A stretch of 64,000 nt of DNA from the NCBI RefSeq assembly GCF_014639795.1, contig NZ_BMGC01000002.1, positions 111,646-175,645 of the forward strand, given 5' to 3'. Under the pieces are notes generated by a model that saw nothing but the letters and a program-made list of their open reading frames with translations, was not told the origin of the DNA and did not search any database. Position 1 is the first letter of the stretch, and the number at the start of each line of letters is the position of its first letter. The position numbers and the translations under genes were made by a program. Shown here piece after piece: positions 9,775-18,056 of the stretch. This DNA comes from Gordonia jinhuaensis. GTDB lineage: Bacteria; Actinomycetota; Actinomycetes; Mycobacteriales; Mycobacteriaceae.

Positions 9775-9834
9775 GACATGAGTGGCTAGGGACAGCAGTG
9801 GCTAGGGATATCAATGGCTAGGGATATCAACGGA
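9775..9834 (+). repeat. 16-bp imperfect tandem repeat containing a start codon
   Basis: Units GACATGAGTGGCTAGG (9775-9790), GACAGCAGTGGCTAGG (9791-9806) and GATATCAATGGCTAGG (9807-9822), plus a partial GATATCAACGGA. Weaker copies of the core AGTGGCT occur from about 9748. The ATG of the next gene is inside the third unit, so changes in copy number would shift its leader. Confidence 0.8.
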
Positions 9835-10347
9835 CATCCGGTTGAGGTGCGTGGTCTGCGTCGATTCCGCCGGGATCGCGGTGCGCCCGAACTCGATCCA
9901 CACGATGTGACGCTGACTGTGCTGGCGGGCAGTACGGATCCGGCGGTGTCGAGCGCGTCGGTGCTCGCCCAGGCCGGAGATCGGGTCGCTGCCGGTGAGG
10001 TCGAGGTGGTGCTGCGGCACCTGCTGGTCATCGCTCCGGATGCCGTCGACGAGGTGGTGGCGACCGCGGCGCAGGACCACTACGTCCGCGTCGATCATTC
10101 CCGCCTCGATGAGCCGGGGCCGGAGCCTGGGCCGGCGCGGACGGACACCGATGCCGGCCTGGAGGGTTTCGATCCCGAGGTTGTCGCCGACGCCCTGAAC
10201 GCAACCGCGGGCAGGGTCACCCTGCTGCTCGCGCGAACCCAGCTGATCGACGCCATGCATTGCTCGCAGGAGCGATCGCGGGTGGCTGGGCTCGCTGCCC
10301 GCCACAACGGCGACGTGGTGGGGTGGCAGATCCTGGGGAGGGTGTAG
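9814..10347 (+). CDS. Conserved hypothetical protein upstream of trpD
   Basis: 177 aa, cytosolic, with no signal peptide or membrane segment and no domain I recognise. Codon third positions are strongly GC-rich, as in the flanking genes, which supports real coding over the antisense frame. The first 70 residues are mixed alpha/beta in appearance and the segment [15 protein letters not shown] near the C-terminus is helical. The start ATG lies in the tandem repeat and no good ribosome site is seen; a later start cannot be excluded. trpD begins 40 bases downstream in the same direction. Confidence 0.6.
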   Translation: MARDINGHPVEVRGLRRFRRDRGAPELDPHDVTLTVLAGSTDPAVSSASVLAQAGDRVAAGEVEVVLRHLLVIAPDAVDEVVATAAQDHYVRVDHSRLDEPGPEPGPARTDTDAGLEGFDPEVVADALNATAGRVTLLLARTQLIDAMHCSQERSRVAGLAARHNGDVVGWQILGRV

Positions 10348-10387
10348 ACGGTGGTCGGCGGCTCACACGACTAGTCTCATCTGCGAT

Positions 10388-11530
10388 ATGACCACTTCAT
10401 CGCCGCAACCTTCGTCCCCGTCACCGTCGTCTCGGCGTCCCTCGGCTGAGCCACTCACCTGGCAGAAGGTCCTCGGTTTGCTCAGTGACGGCGTCGACCT
10501 GTCGGTCGCCCAGGCGCGATGGTCGATGAACGAGATCATGAACGACAACGCGACGTCGGCGCAGATCGCCGCGTTCGGTGTGGCCATGAAGATGAAGGGC
10601 CCGATTCCTGACGAGCTGAGTGGCTTGGCCGACGGGATGCTCGAGCACGCGGTGCGCGTCCACGCCGAACCCGGTGCGGTCGACATCGTCGGTACCGGCG
10701 GTGACCGTTCGCACACCGTCAACATCTCGACCATGTCGTCGATCGTGGTGGCGGCTGCCGGTGTGCCGGTGGTCAAACACGGTAACCGGGCCGCCTCGTC
10801 GAAGAGCGGCGGCGCCGATGTGCTCGAAGCCCTGGGTGTGACGATCACGCTGGGGCCCGATGGCGTGGAGCGGACGCTACGCGAGGTGGGTATCGGATTC
10901 TGTTTCGCCCCGGTGTTCCATCCGGCATTCCGCTTCACCGGGCCGCCGCGACGGGAGATCGGGATCCCTACGGTGTTCAACGTCCTCGGTCCGCTCACCA
11001 ACCCCGCGCAGCCGACGGGCGGGCTGATCGGGTGCGCGTTCGACGAGTTGGCCCCCACGCTGGCGCAGGCGTTCGCCGACCGGGGTGGTTCGGCACTCGT
11101 GGTCCGCGGTGATGACGGACTCGACGAGATCACCACGACCACCACCAGCACGATCCGCGTGGTGGGCGGTTCCGATGGTGACTCGCAGGTGCTGGAGGTC
11201 TCGTTCGATCCTCGCCGACTCGGTATCGAACTGGTGGAGTTGTCAGCGCTGCAGGGCGGTGATGCGGTCGTGAACGCCGGGATTGCGCGCGATCTGCTCG
11301 CCGGTGCCGGCGGACCCGTGCGCGACGCGGTGGTGGTGAACTCCGCCGCGGCGATCGTCGCCGCCGACACGAGCGGCATCGCCGGTGAGTCCGACCTCTA
11401 TGACGCGCTCGCCGATGCGAAGGGCAGGGTCGAGTCGGTGATCGACAGTGGTGCCGCTGCCGATCTGCTCGACCGCTGGCGTGCGCTGAGCGTGGCGATC
11501 GACGACGCGGGCGGCTCCGCGGCGAGGTGA
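10388..11530 (+). CDS. trpD: Anthranilate phosphoribosyltransferase
   Basis: Second committed step of tryptophan synthesis: joins anthranilate to PRPP. 380 aa (tuberculosis enzyme 370). The PRPP-binding GTGGD loop is followed by NISTMSS and the KHGNRAASS segment that binds the two metals and anthranilate. The first 25 residues are Ser/Pro-rich and probably disordered. TAGTCT at 10373-10378 could be a -10 element giving a very short leader. As in mycobacteria, trpD stands alone near ctaE, away from other trp genes. A small inverted repeat (11543-11556) lies between it and the convergent gene. Confidence 0.95.
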   Translation: MTTSSPQPSSPSPSSRRPSAEPLTWQKVLGLLSDGVDLSVAQARWSMNEIMNDNATSAQIAAFGVAMKMKGPIPDELSGLADGMLEHAVRVHAEPGAVDIVGTGGDRSHTVNISTMSSIVVAAAGVPVVKHGNRAASSKSGGADVLEALGVTITLGPDGVERTLREVGIGFCFAPVFHPAFRFTGPPRREIGIPTVFNVLGPLTNPAQPTGGLIGCAFDELAPTLAQAFADRGGSALVVRGDDGLDEITTTTTSTIRVVGGSDGDSQVLEVSFDPRRLGIELVELSALQGGDAVVNAGIARDLLAGAGGPVRDAVVVNSAAAIVAADTSGIAGESDLYDALADAKGRVESVIDSGAAADLLDRWRALSVAIDDAGGSAAR

Positions 11531-11567
11531 CTCGACCGCGTGAGCGAGTGCTCGCTACCCGGGGGAG

Positions 11568-11843
11568 TCAGTCACCGAGTGAGAATCCGGCTTCGGCGTC
11601 GGCGCTGGAGTAACTGCGGAATGCGATGTGGGTGACCGTGTGACGCACGCCGGGCAGCCGGTTGATGCGCTCGGTCACGACCTCGGCGATATCGGAGTGC
11701 TCGCGCACCCGCACCTTGGCGATGATGTCGACGTCACCCGCGCAGGAGAACACCTCGGTGACCCCGGGCACGTCGGCGACCGACTGTGCGGTCTCGGGGA
11801 TCTGATGGACGTCGGCGGAAATCAGCACGATCGCGGTGATCAT
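11568..11843 (-). CDS. Lrp/AsnC-type ligand-binding domain protein (no DNA-binding domain)
   Basis: 91 aa forming a single RAM/AsnC-C domain: the pattern ITAIVLISAD...GVTEVFSCAGDVDIIAKVRV...INRLPGVRHTVTHIAF matches the ligand-binding half of Lrp-family regulators. There is no helix-turn-helix, so it may work by pairing with full-length Lrp proteins or by sensing amino acids on its own. ATG 11843 is preceded by GGGTTGAGG. The frame stays open far upstream inside the nuclease gene, but that extension is the shadow of the neighbour. Confidence 0.85.
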   Translation of the reverse strand: MITAIVLISADVHQIPETAQSVADVPGVTEVFSCAGDVDIIAKVRVREHSDIAEVVTERINRLPGVRHTVTHIAFRSYSSADAEAGFSLGD

Positions 11844-11944
11844 GGCCTCAACCCTAATCTCCGGGGTACGGCGGCGCGGCATCGCTCCTCGCGGATGCTT
11901 CTGCTCGGCTCGGCGTCTGGTGTCCGTCGCACCGTGTTCACCGG

Positions 11945-13723
11945 TCATCCGCGATATGCGACAGTCGCCGCCTGACGCGCCGAACGAGCCCGATGACCCC
12001 ACTGTGACCAGGTGCCCGCCCCGCGGGCGGCGACACTGAAACCGCTGCTCGCACAGACCAGTCGGGTTCCAGGCTCGGTTACCCAGCGGTGTACCAGCGC
12101 GGCCTCCTCGGCCCACGCGCCTCGCAGCGGGCCGTCGCCGGGCAGCACCGTCTCGGCTGCGGCCGACAATGCCTCGACGAGCGGCACCGGCGGTACCCCG
12201 CGTTCGGCCACACCGGCCGCCGCGAGCCGGCCATGGCGTACGACTGCCAGTTGCCATCCGCCGTGGCCGTCGGGCCTGGCGGCGACCAGTTCCGAGAGCC
12301 GGCAGAATCCGGACAGTCGCTGGCAGCGTTCGAGGGCTCCGACGGTGAGCGCGAGATGATCCCGCATGCGTGCGGCGGTCTCGAACATCTCCTGTTCCAC
12401 CAACCGCTCGAGTCGGCCGAACATCGCTTCGAGTGCGGTGCTGTCGGTGCCGGCGAGCACTGCGGCAGCGGTCTCGGCGCGCCGGCGATAGGTCTGTGCA
12501 TCCTCGCCGACAGCGGTCGCCGCATGGCATCCCCCGGCGGTGCGACGGCCGTCCTCGCCGAGTTCGCAACGGTGGATCGAGTCGGCACGCAGCCGAGCGG
12601 TGCAACTACGCAGGCGGCAGGCCTCGGTGAGGATGTCGGCGACCGCCGCGGCGTCCGCGCGCGAGGAGATCGGACCCACCGACAGCGGGCCCGGGGTGCG
12701 TCCGACGATGAGCCGGGGGTACGGTTCGTCGCCGAGCCGCACCCACCATCCCTTACGCGGATACTTCGAGCGGCGGTTGTAGGGCGGCGCATGCGCGGCG
12801 AGCAGTCGTAGTTCGCGCACGCCCGCCTCGAGTGCGTGTGCGCACTCCACATGGTCCACACGCGTCGCCAGGGCGACCATCTCGGCCATCCGGGCGCGTG
12901 TCTCGCCGCCGGTGAAATACGACCGGACCCGCCTGCGCAGGTTCACCGCCGTCCCGACGTAGAGGACTTCCTCGGACGGCCCGCGGAACATGTAGACACC
13001 CGGACATTCGGGAAGCCCGTCGGCGAGGGTGCGTTTGGCGCGTTGTGCGCGTGTCACACCGGGTAGATAGCTGCGCAGGTCGCCGAGGGTGCGCACCCCG
13101 CAGTTGCCGACCCGCTCGAACAACCGGTGCATCACTTCCACGGTGGTCCGTGCGTCGTCGAGGGCGCGGTGGGTCGGTGTGGTCGCCGTGCCGAAGAGCT
13201 GGGCGAGGTGCGACAGCGCCACTCGTGGCGCCTCGTCGCGCCCGAGTACGCGGCGGGCCAGCGTGACCGTGCACAGCGCAGGTCCGAACGTCCAGTCGCG
13301 GTCCTGCGCGGCGCACGCGGCCCGCAGGAATGCGGTGTCGAAACGCGCGTTGTGTGCCACCAGTACCGCTCCCGCGGCGAACTCGAGAAAGGCGGGCAGC
13401 ACCTGCTCGATGGTGGGGGCGTCGACGATCATCGCCTCGGTGATGCCGGTGAGGTGCACGATCTGCGGCGGTATCGAGCGACCGGGGTCGACGAGGGTGG
13501 CGAACTCGCCGAGTACCTGTCCGCCGCGCACCTTGACCGCACCGATCTCGGTGATGCGGTCGTCGCCCGGGCGTGTGCCGGTGGTCTCGAGGTCCACAAC
13601 GACGAATTCGACGTCGGCCAGGTCGACGTCGCGACCACCCGGCCCCAGATCCAGATCGTCGAACTCCAGCTGCCGTGCCGTCGCGGGTGACTGGTGCTCC
13701 CTCGCGGCGAGTGCGTTCCCCAT
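11945..13723 (-). CDS. DEDDh exonuclease fused to a GIY-YIG (UvrC N-terminal-like) module
   Basis: 592 aa, homologue of Rv2191. Residues about 35-200 form a DnaQ/epsilon-like 3'-5' exonuclease with VVDLETTG (first D and E), AHNARFD and HRALDDARTT (catalytic His and Asp). From about residue 235 a GIY-YIG nuclease fold follows (GVYMFRG...VLYVGTAVNLRRRVRSYF), then a region resembling the UvrC middle part. This suggests DNA repair; the substrate is not known. The start is ATG 13723: no ribosome site is adjacent, but TAGCGT sits 7 bases upstream on the minus strand, suggesting a leaderless message. Divergent from the Cys4 small-protein gene. Confidence 0.88.
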   Translation of the reverse strand: MGNALAAREHQSPATARQLEFDDLDLGPGGRDVDLADVEFVVVDLETTGTRPGDDRITEIGAVKVRGGQVLGEFATLVDPGRSIPPQIVHLTGITEAMIVDAPTIEQVLPAFLEFAAGAVLVAHNARFDTAFLRAACAAQDRDWTFGPALCTVTLARRVLGRDEAPRVALSHLAQLFGTATTPTHRALDDARTTVEVMHRLFERVGNCGVRTLGDLRSYLPGVTRAQRAKRTLADGLPECPGVYMFRGPSEEVLYVGTAVNLRRRVRSYFTGGETRARMAEMVALATRVDHVECAHALEAGVRELRLLAAHAPPYNRRSKYPRKGWWVRLGDEPYPRLIVGRTPGPLSVGPISSRADAAAVADILTEACRLRSCTARLRADSIHRCELGEDGRRTAGGCHAATAVGEDAQTYRRRAETAAAVLAGTDSTALEAMFGRLERLVEQEMFETAARMRDHLALTVGALERCQRLSGFCRLSELVAARPDGHGGWQLAVVRHGRLAAAGVAERGVPPVPLVEALSAAAETVLPGDGPLRGAWAEEAALVHRWVTEPGTRLVCASSGFSVAARGAGTWSQWGHRARSARQAATVAYRG

Positions 13724-14000
13724 GGGGCGAACGCTAGTTCGATCCTCCGACAAGTCGGGCTGCGACACGGAGGTCGACCAGCGGGCGAGTCGGGCCACGC
13801 AGCGACGAGCCACGTCGCGCGGGAGGACGGTCGGTCTGAGGCTGCTGTGATTATTGAAGTCTGCTGTTACTGATGAGGTTTGTCGGACGTCGGCGTTAGC
13901 GTGTCGGCGCAGGTGGTCGGAGAGGTCCTCGCGAGGGACGATCCGGGCCGCCTGCGGATGCGAATGTCAGTGCTCGACGAAATGAGACGGAGATCACTCT

Positions 14001-14282
14001 ATGAACATCGACTGCGAGTCATGCCCGGCCCGGCACATCGCGTGCGATGACTGCGTGATGACGGTTCTCCTCGGCGACCCGAGGGTGCAGACCAGCGGGA
14101 ATCGGTATCTTCACGGTAACGAACCGGTGATTGACCACGCGGCGCGATTGATCGAGACGGTGGAGTTGTTCGCCTCACTCGATATGGTTGCCGATCAGGG
14201 TCCGATTGACTACTGGCCATCGGATCAGTTGCAGCGCAACGATTTCCGTGGATACGGCACGTCTGGTCGCCGAGCGGGGTAG
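14001..14282 (+). CDS. Small four-cysteine protein, conserved in actinobacteria
   Basis: 93 aa beginning with a C5-x2-C8-x6-C15-x2-C18 arrangement followed by VMTVLLGDP, a pattern I recall from small actinobacterial proteins of unknown function that may bind zinc. The middle contains a helical segment (AARLIETVELFASLDMV); the Gly/Arg-rich C-terminus looks disordered. ATG 14001 has GGAG 9 bases upstream. It stands alone between the nuclease gene and the riboswitch at about 14425. Confidence 0.7.
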   Translation: MNIDCESCPARHIACDDCVMTVLLGDPRVQTSGNRYLHGNEPVIDHAARLIETVELFASLDMVADQGPIDYWPSDQLQRNDFRGYGTSGRRAG

Positions 14283-14424
14283 CCGCCGCGCCGATGTCGG
14301 CACGGTGACCAAATGGTGGACATAGCCGAGTTCGTTTCGTAACCTTTCCGAGACCTTGCGGAGCGTCCCGCTTCATCGGAAGTGGTCCGTCGGGTCACCG
14401 CTTAATTGCGCTCGCGCATAACGC

Positions 14425-14588
14425 TTCACGATCAGCAAGCGTCTGCACGGGCGTGAATCGGGGAACCACAGTACGGACATCTGTCCTTGGGGTGAATCCT
14501 GCGGTCATGGGGAGCAGTTCGCCATGGCATGCGGGTAGGACCATCTTCCGGTCCGAATCCGACAGCTAACCCGGTCGGCGGTCAGAGG
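14425..14588 (+). promoter_or_regulatory. c-di-AMP riboswitch (ydaO/yuaA class)
   Basis: The leader of the next gene contains the hallmark conserved pieces of the ydaO class in the right order: CGGGGAACCACAG (about 14459), TTGGGGTGAATCCTGC (14487-14502) and CCGAATCCGACAGCTAACCC (14553-14572). Several stems can be drawn between them. In actinobacteria this riboswitch typically precedes genes for wall hydrolases and resuscitation factors, turning them off when c-di-AMP is high. Boundaries are approximate. Confidence 0.88.
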
Positions 14589-14609
14589 GAGAAACGGAGA
14601 ATTCGCTTC

Positions 14610-15248
14610 GTGGCGAAACATCGTTTGCAGAAGCCGAGTCGCGGCAAGAAGGTTGCCAAGAACGCGGTGGTGGCAGGTTCGCTGACGCTGGGTGCGGTCG
14701 GGGTGACCGCTGGCCCGGCACTGGCTGCGCCCGTGACCATTCCGGGCATCGGGACCTACGAGATCCCCGGTGTCAACGAGAATCAGATTCCCAAGGAGCT
14801 GCGCGCCGATCCGAAGGCGCCGGTGCTCAGCCTGCCCGCCATCTCGCTGCCCAACACCGGCTCGCAGACGCCCAAGGCCAAGCCGTCGCAGCCGGTGAGG
14901 CATGCGTCGGTCGGCCAGCGCGCCGCGTCGATCGCCGAGACCAAGGTGGGTGCGCCCTATGAGTACGGTGCCGCCGGACCGTCGGCATTCGACTGCTCGG
15001 GTCTGGTCTACTGGGCGTACAAGCAGGTGGGGCTGACGGTTCCGCGCGACTCCTACGGTCAGCTCGGAGGCGGACAGCCGGTGTCGCTCAACGCACTTGC
15101 TCCCGGCGACGTGCTCATCTTCAACGGTGGTAGCCATGCCGGTATGTACATCGGCAACGGCCGCTACATCCAGGCCTCCACGTACGGCGTCCCGGTGGGT
15201 GTGTCCACACTCGCCTCGGCAGACGTCTACGCCGCGCGGCGTTACTGA
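14610..15248 (+). CDS. Secreted NlpC/P60 peptidoglycan endopeptidase
   Basis: 212 aa exported wall hydrolase. GTG 14610 is chosen because it follows the riboswitch with a GGAGA site and begins a basic signal sequence (KHRLQKPSRGKK...) ending at ALAAP, about residue 37. A Pro/Lys-rich linker is followed by the NlpC/P60 domain with catalytic C129 (AFDCSGLVYWA) and H176 (GGSHAGMYIGNG). Family enzymes cut the D-Glu-mDAP bond in stem peptides. A c-di-AMP riboswitch upstream and a strong hairpin downstream make it a single-gene unit. Confidence 0.92.
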   Translation: MAKHRLQKPSRGKKVAKNAVVAGSLTLGAVGVTAGPALAAPVTIPGIGTYEIPGVNENQIPKELRADPKAPVLSLPAISLPNTGSQTPKAKPSQPVRHASVGQRAASIAETKVGAPYEYGAAGPSAFDCSGLVYWAYKQVGLTVPRDSYGQLGGGQPVSLNALAPGDVLIFNGGSHAGMYIGNGRYIQASTYGVPVGVSTLASADVYAARRY

Positions 15249-15312
15249 ATCACGGGTTCACCGAACTGAATTGACGGCAACCTGCGGTCGTCTTTCGGTT
15301 CGATCACACAGG

Positions 15313-15351
15313 GGTGCGGATACGGGTTCGCTGCGAACCCGTATCCGCACC
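15313..15351 (+). terminator. Perfect hairpin after the first NlpC/P60 gene
   Basis: GGTGCGGATACGGGTTCG (15313-15330) pairs with CGAACCCGTATCCGCACC around the loop CTG; 18 bp without mismatch, 64 bases after the stop. Likely intrinsic terminator without a U tract. It separates the two hydrolase genes into independent transcription units. Confidence 0.8.
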
Positions 15352-15494
15352 GATCGTCGGACGGTGCATGCACATGCGTGTACTCTCCGACAGATCGTCG
15401 ATGAGTGGAGCATCGGGGGGATGCGCGTCGGGTCGGCCACTGGGTCGACACGACAGCTGCCATCGTCGAAATGAGTTCGGAGAGGACGGTTTGC

Positions 15495-16610
15495 GTGCAC
15501 GACCGGTCTGGGGGGACCGTGGCGTCATCGCTGCGCCATGGTGGCGCTGGCCGACGCCTCATGTCTCGCGGCGCCATCGCGCTACTGGTCGCGGCTCTGC
15601 TCGCGCTCAGCGCCGTGCTCACCTTGCCCAGCTCGGCAGGTCTGGGTGCCGGCGCCGCCACCGCCACGCCGGTGACGCAGAACTCCGACCAGTTGCTCGC
15701 CCGCTACAAGGCCCTCGGCCGCCAGGCCGAACAGGCAGCCGAGGCGATGCACAACGCGCAGATCGAGTACCGCACACGCGCCGCCGAGGTGACCAGGGCG
15801 CGTGCGGCTTCCGCGTCGGCCCAACACACGCTCGACCAGTTGCAGACCCGAAAGGCGCAGCTGCAGGGTGACGTCGACGCGATCGTGCGCGCGAGCTATC
15901 GCGGTGCGCGCGTCAACCGTCTCTACGCGGTGCTGGTCAGCGACTCGCCGCAGTCTCTGCTCGACCAGATGTCGGGCCTGGAGATGCTCTCGCGGCAGAC
16001 GTCGAGTGACCTGCGCACCTTCGACCAGGTGAAGGCCAAGGTGACCAAGGCGAAGGCCGACGCCGATGCGGCGACGACAGCGGCCACCGCGGCGGTGGCT
16101 GCCGCCAACAAGATCCGCGCGCAGCTCCAAGCCAAACAGTCCACGCTGCAGATGCAGATCGCCCAGGTCAAGGCGATCTACGAGTCGCTCACCGGCACCC
16201 AGCTCGCCGCGCTGGCCGGACCGCATTTCGATTTCGACCCGCGACTGGTGCCCAAGGGGACGGCGGCCGAACTGGTCGCAGTGCAGGCCGCGCTTACCCG
16301 TATCGGCGATCCGTATGTGTGGGGCGCGACCGGTCCCGACCAGTTCGACTGCTCCGGCCTGATGGTGTGGGCTTACCAGCAGGCAGGGCGGATTCTGCCG
16401 CGATCGAGCCAGGCGCAGCTGGCCGGAGGCACCCCGGTCTCGCGCGACGATCTGGAACCCGGCGACCTGATCATCTACTACTCCGACGCCTCCCATGTGG
16501 GCATGTACGTGGGCGACGGCTACGTAATCCACGCCTCCACATTCGGCGTCCCGGTGAAGGTGGTCCCCATCGATGCTGCGGGGCCCTACAATTCCGCGCG
16601 CCGGTACTGA
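15495..16610 (+). CDS. RipC-like NlpC/P60 endopeptidase with coiled-coil domain
   Basis: 371 aa, homologue of Rv2190c (385 aa). GTG 15495 is preferred: GGAGAGG is 10 bases upstream and it leads into a signal segment (SRGAIALLVAALLALSAVLT). Residues about 75-235 are an Ala/Gln/Lys-rich coiled coil, as in division-associated hydrolases regulated by FtsEX-type partners. The C-terminal domain has C286 (FDCSGLMVWA) and H334 (DASHVGMYVGDG). The likely role is septal peptidoglycan splitting. Compared with the preceding riboswitch-controlled paralogue, this one has the extra coiled coil. Confidence 0.92.
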   Translation: MHDRSGGTVASSLRHGGAGRRLMSRGAIALLVAALLALSAVLTLPSSAGLGAGAATATPVTQNSDQLLARYKALGRQAEQAAEAMHNAQIEYRTRAAEVTRARAASASAQHTLDQLQTRKAQLQGDVDAIVRASYRGARVNRLYAVLVSDSPQSLLDQMSGLEMLSRQTSSDLRTFDQVKAKVTKAKADADAATTAATAAVAAANKIRAQLQAKQSTLQMQIAQVKAIYESLTGTQLAALAGPHFDFDPRLVPKGTAAELVAVQAALTRIGDPYVWGATGPDQFDCSGLMVWAYQQAGRILPRSSQAQLAGGTPVSRDDLEPGDLIIYYSDASHVGMYVGDGYVIHASTFGVPVKVVPIDAAGPYNSARRY

Positions 16611-16635
16611 GCGCACATCGCGGCGAAACAGCCCG

Positions 16636-17988
16636 ATGATCGCGACGCGACTGGTGTGTGCGGCCGCGGCGATGGTCGCGGTCGTGTCGATCGCCGGCTG
16701 CGGCGGCGGTTCGACCACGACACCCACCGCCACCAGCGCGGCCAACGCCTATCTCGACGATCGCAGCGCGTCGGTGACCGCGATGCTGCGGGATTTCGGC
16801 TCGGCGCTGCGCGCGGGTGATGCCGCGAGGGCTCGGTCGTTCGTCGATCCGGGAGCCGACACGGCGTTCGCGCAGCTCATCGCCGACGCCGCCGGATCGG
16901 TGTCGGCCTTGCGTCCGGTGCACCTGGAATACGGTGTCGACGCCTCCACGGCCGGCTCCGGGACCGGGCTGGCCGAGACGCTGGTCCCCGACGACCTGCA
17001 GCGCAGACTCGACGCCGAGGGAGCCTCGGATTCCTGGGTGGCCCCCGTGGTGGTCGATTACGCGATCGGCGGGGTCGATTCGATGCCCACCCGGGTGAAG
17101 GCCCCGATGGTCCTCGTCCGTCACGACGACTCGTGGCGGATCCTTGGATACGCCTCCTCGGTCCTGCATTCCGGTTCGGCGCCCGCGCTGCCCTGGGATC
17201 ACCCCGGGCTCCTGCGTACCGACGTGCGCACCGGCGACGTCGATTCGGTGGTGCTGTCCTACCCGGGCAGTCGCGCCCTGGCGCAACGCATCACGGCGGC
17301 CTTCCCGTCGGCGGTGCGCGCGGTCACCGACTTCTGGGGTGAGCAGTGGTCACAGGGGGCCGTGGTCGAGGCCACCGACACGCCAGCGCAGTTCGCCGCG
17401 CTCGGCGGTGGTGGCACCGACCCGGCCTCGGCTGCTGCAGCCACCGTCTATGACAGGGTGGTTGCCGGCAAGAGCGGACAGCGGCGGGTCGCGCTGGGAC
17501 AACGGGTGGTGTTCACCCCGCAGGCCGTCACCGAACTCCCTGGCGCGACACTGGGCGTGGTGCTGCGCCACGAACTCACCCATGTGGCCACCCGGACCCG
17601 CACCGCTGAGGGTGCGCCGCTGTGGGTCACCGAGGGGACCGCCGAATACGTCGGCCGTTTCGGTACCTTCACCACGCTCGATGAGGCCGCACCCGACCTC
17701 GCGGCGTCGGTACGGGCGAACGGACCGCCCAGCGCTCCGCCGTCCGATGCGGCCTTCACGCTCAGCGGCCCCGACGCGCAGCTGGCCTATCAGCAGGCCT
17801 GGTCGATGATCGACTACATCGCGGGTCGATACGGGCGTGCGCGGACGGTGTCGCTGTATGTCGCGATGGCGGCCGGCCCCGAGACCACCGCGCAGCAGGA
17901 TGCGTCGATCTCCACCACGCTGGGAGTATCCGGTGCCGATCTCGTCTCGGGGTGGCAGTCGTGGCTGCGCACGCAGGCGTCGCACTGA
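16636..17988 (+). CDS. Lipoprotein with gluzincin-type zinc peptidase motif
   Basis: 450 aa lipoprotein at the Rv2189c position. The signal ends in the lipobox VSIAGC (about residue 20), followed by a Thr/Ser linker. The N-terminal half resembles an NTF2-like fold (RDFGSALRAGDAARARSFV...). The C-terminal half has HELTH at 312-316 and a downstream glutamate E333 in WVTEGTAEYVG, the spacing of gluzincin metallopeptidases. Secreted zinc peptidase activity is therefore predicted; the substrate is unknown. ATG 16636 follows the hydrolase gene by 25 bases, so cotranscription is likely. Confidence 0.8.
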   Translation: MIATRLVCAAAAMVAVVSIAGCGGGSTTTPTATSAANAYLDDRSASVTAMLRDFGSALRAGDAARARSFVDPGADTAFAQLIADAAGSVSALRPVHLEYGVDASTAGSGTGLAETLVPDDLQRRLDAEGASDSWVAPVVVDYAIGGVDSMPTRVKAPMVLVRHDDSWRILGYASSVLHSGSAPALPWDHPGLLRTDVRTGDVDSVVLSYPGSRALAQRITAAFPSAVRAVTDFWGEQWSQGAVVEATDTPAQFAALGGGGTDPASAAAATVYDRVVAGKSGQRRVALGQRVVFTPQAVTELPGATLGVVLRHELTHVATRTRTAEGAPLWVTEGTAEYVGRFGTFTTLDEAAPDLAASVRANGPPSAPPSDAAFTLSGPDAQLAYQQAWSMIDYIAGRYGRARTVSLYVAMAAGPETTAQQDASISTTLGVSGADLVSGWQSWLRTQASH

Positions 17989-18044
17989 GCGCGGCCACAC
18001 GCTGCGGTGCGCGGGTCGTGCCCGAGACCGGGCCGTCGGACCTC

Positions 18045-18050
18045 TACGGT
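18045..18050 (+). promoter_or_regulatory. -10 element of a probable leaderless pimB' promoter
   Basis: TACGGT fits the actinobacterial TANNNT -10 pattern, and exactly six bases (TGATCC) separate it from the GTG start at 18057. No ribosome site is present, so the message probably begins at the start codon. Confidence 0.55.
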
Positions 18051-18056
18051 TGATCC

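Noticed and set aside
9452-9781. Open frames in the ctaE upstream gap on both strands
   Set aside because: No start context, unusual amino-acid content and no similarity that I recognise.
11543-11556. AGCGAG-TG-CTCGCT as a bidirectional terminator between trpD and the Lrp-like gene
   Set aside because: Stem is only 6 bp with a 2-base centre, too weak to call confidently.
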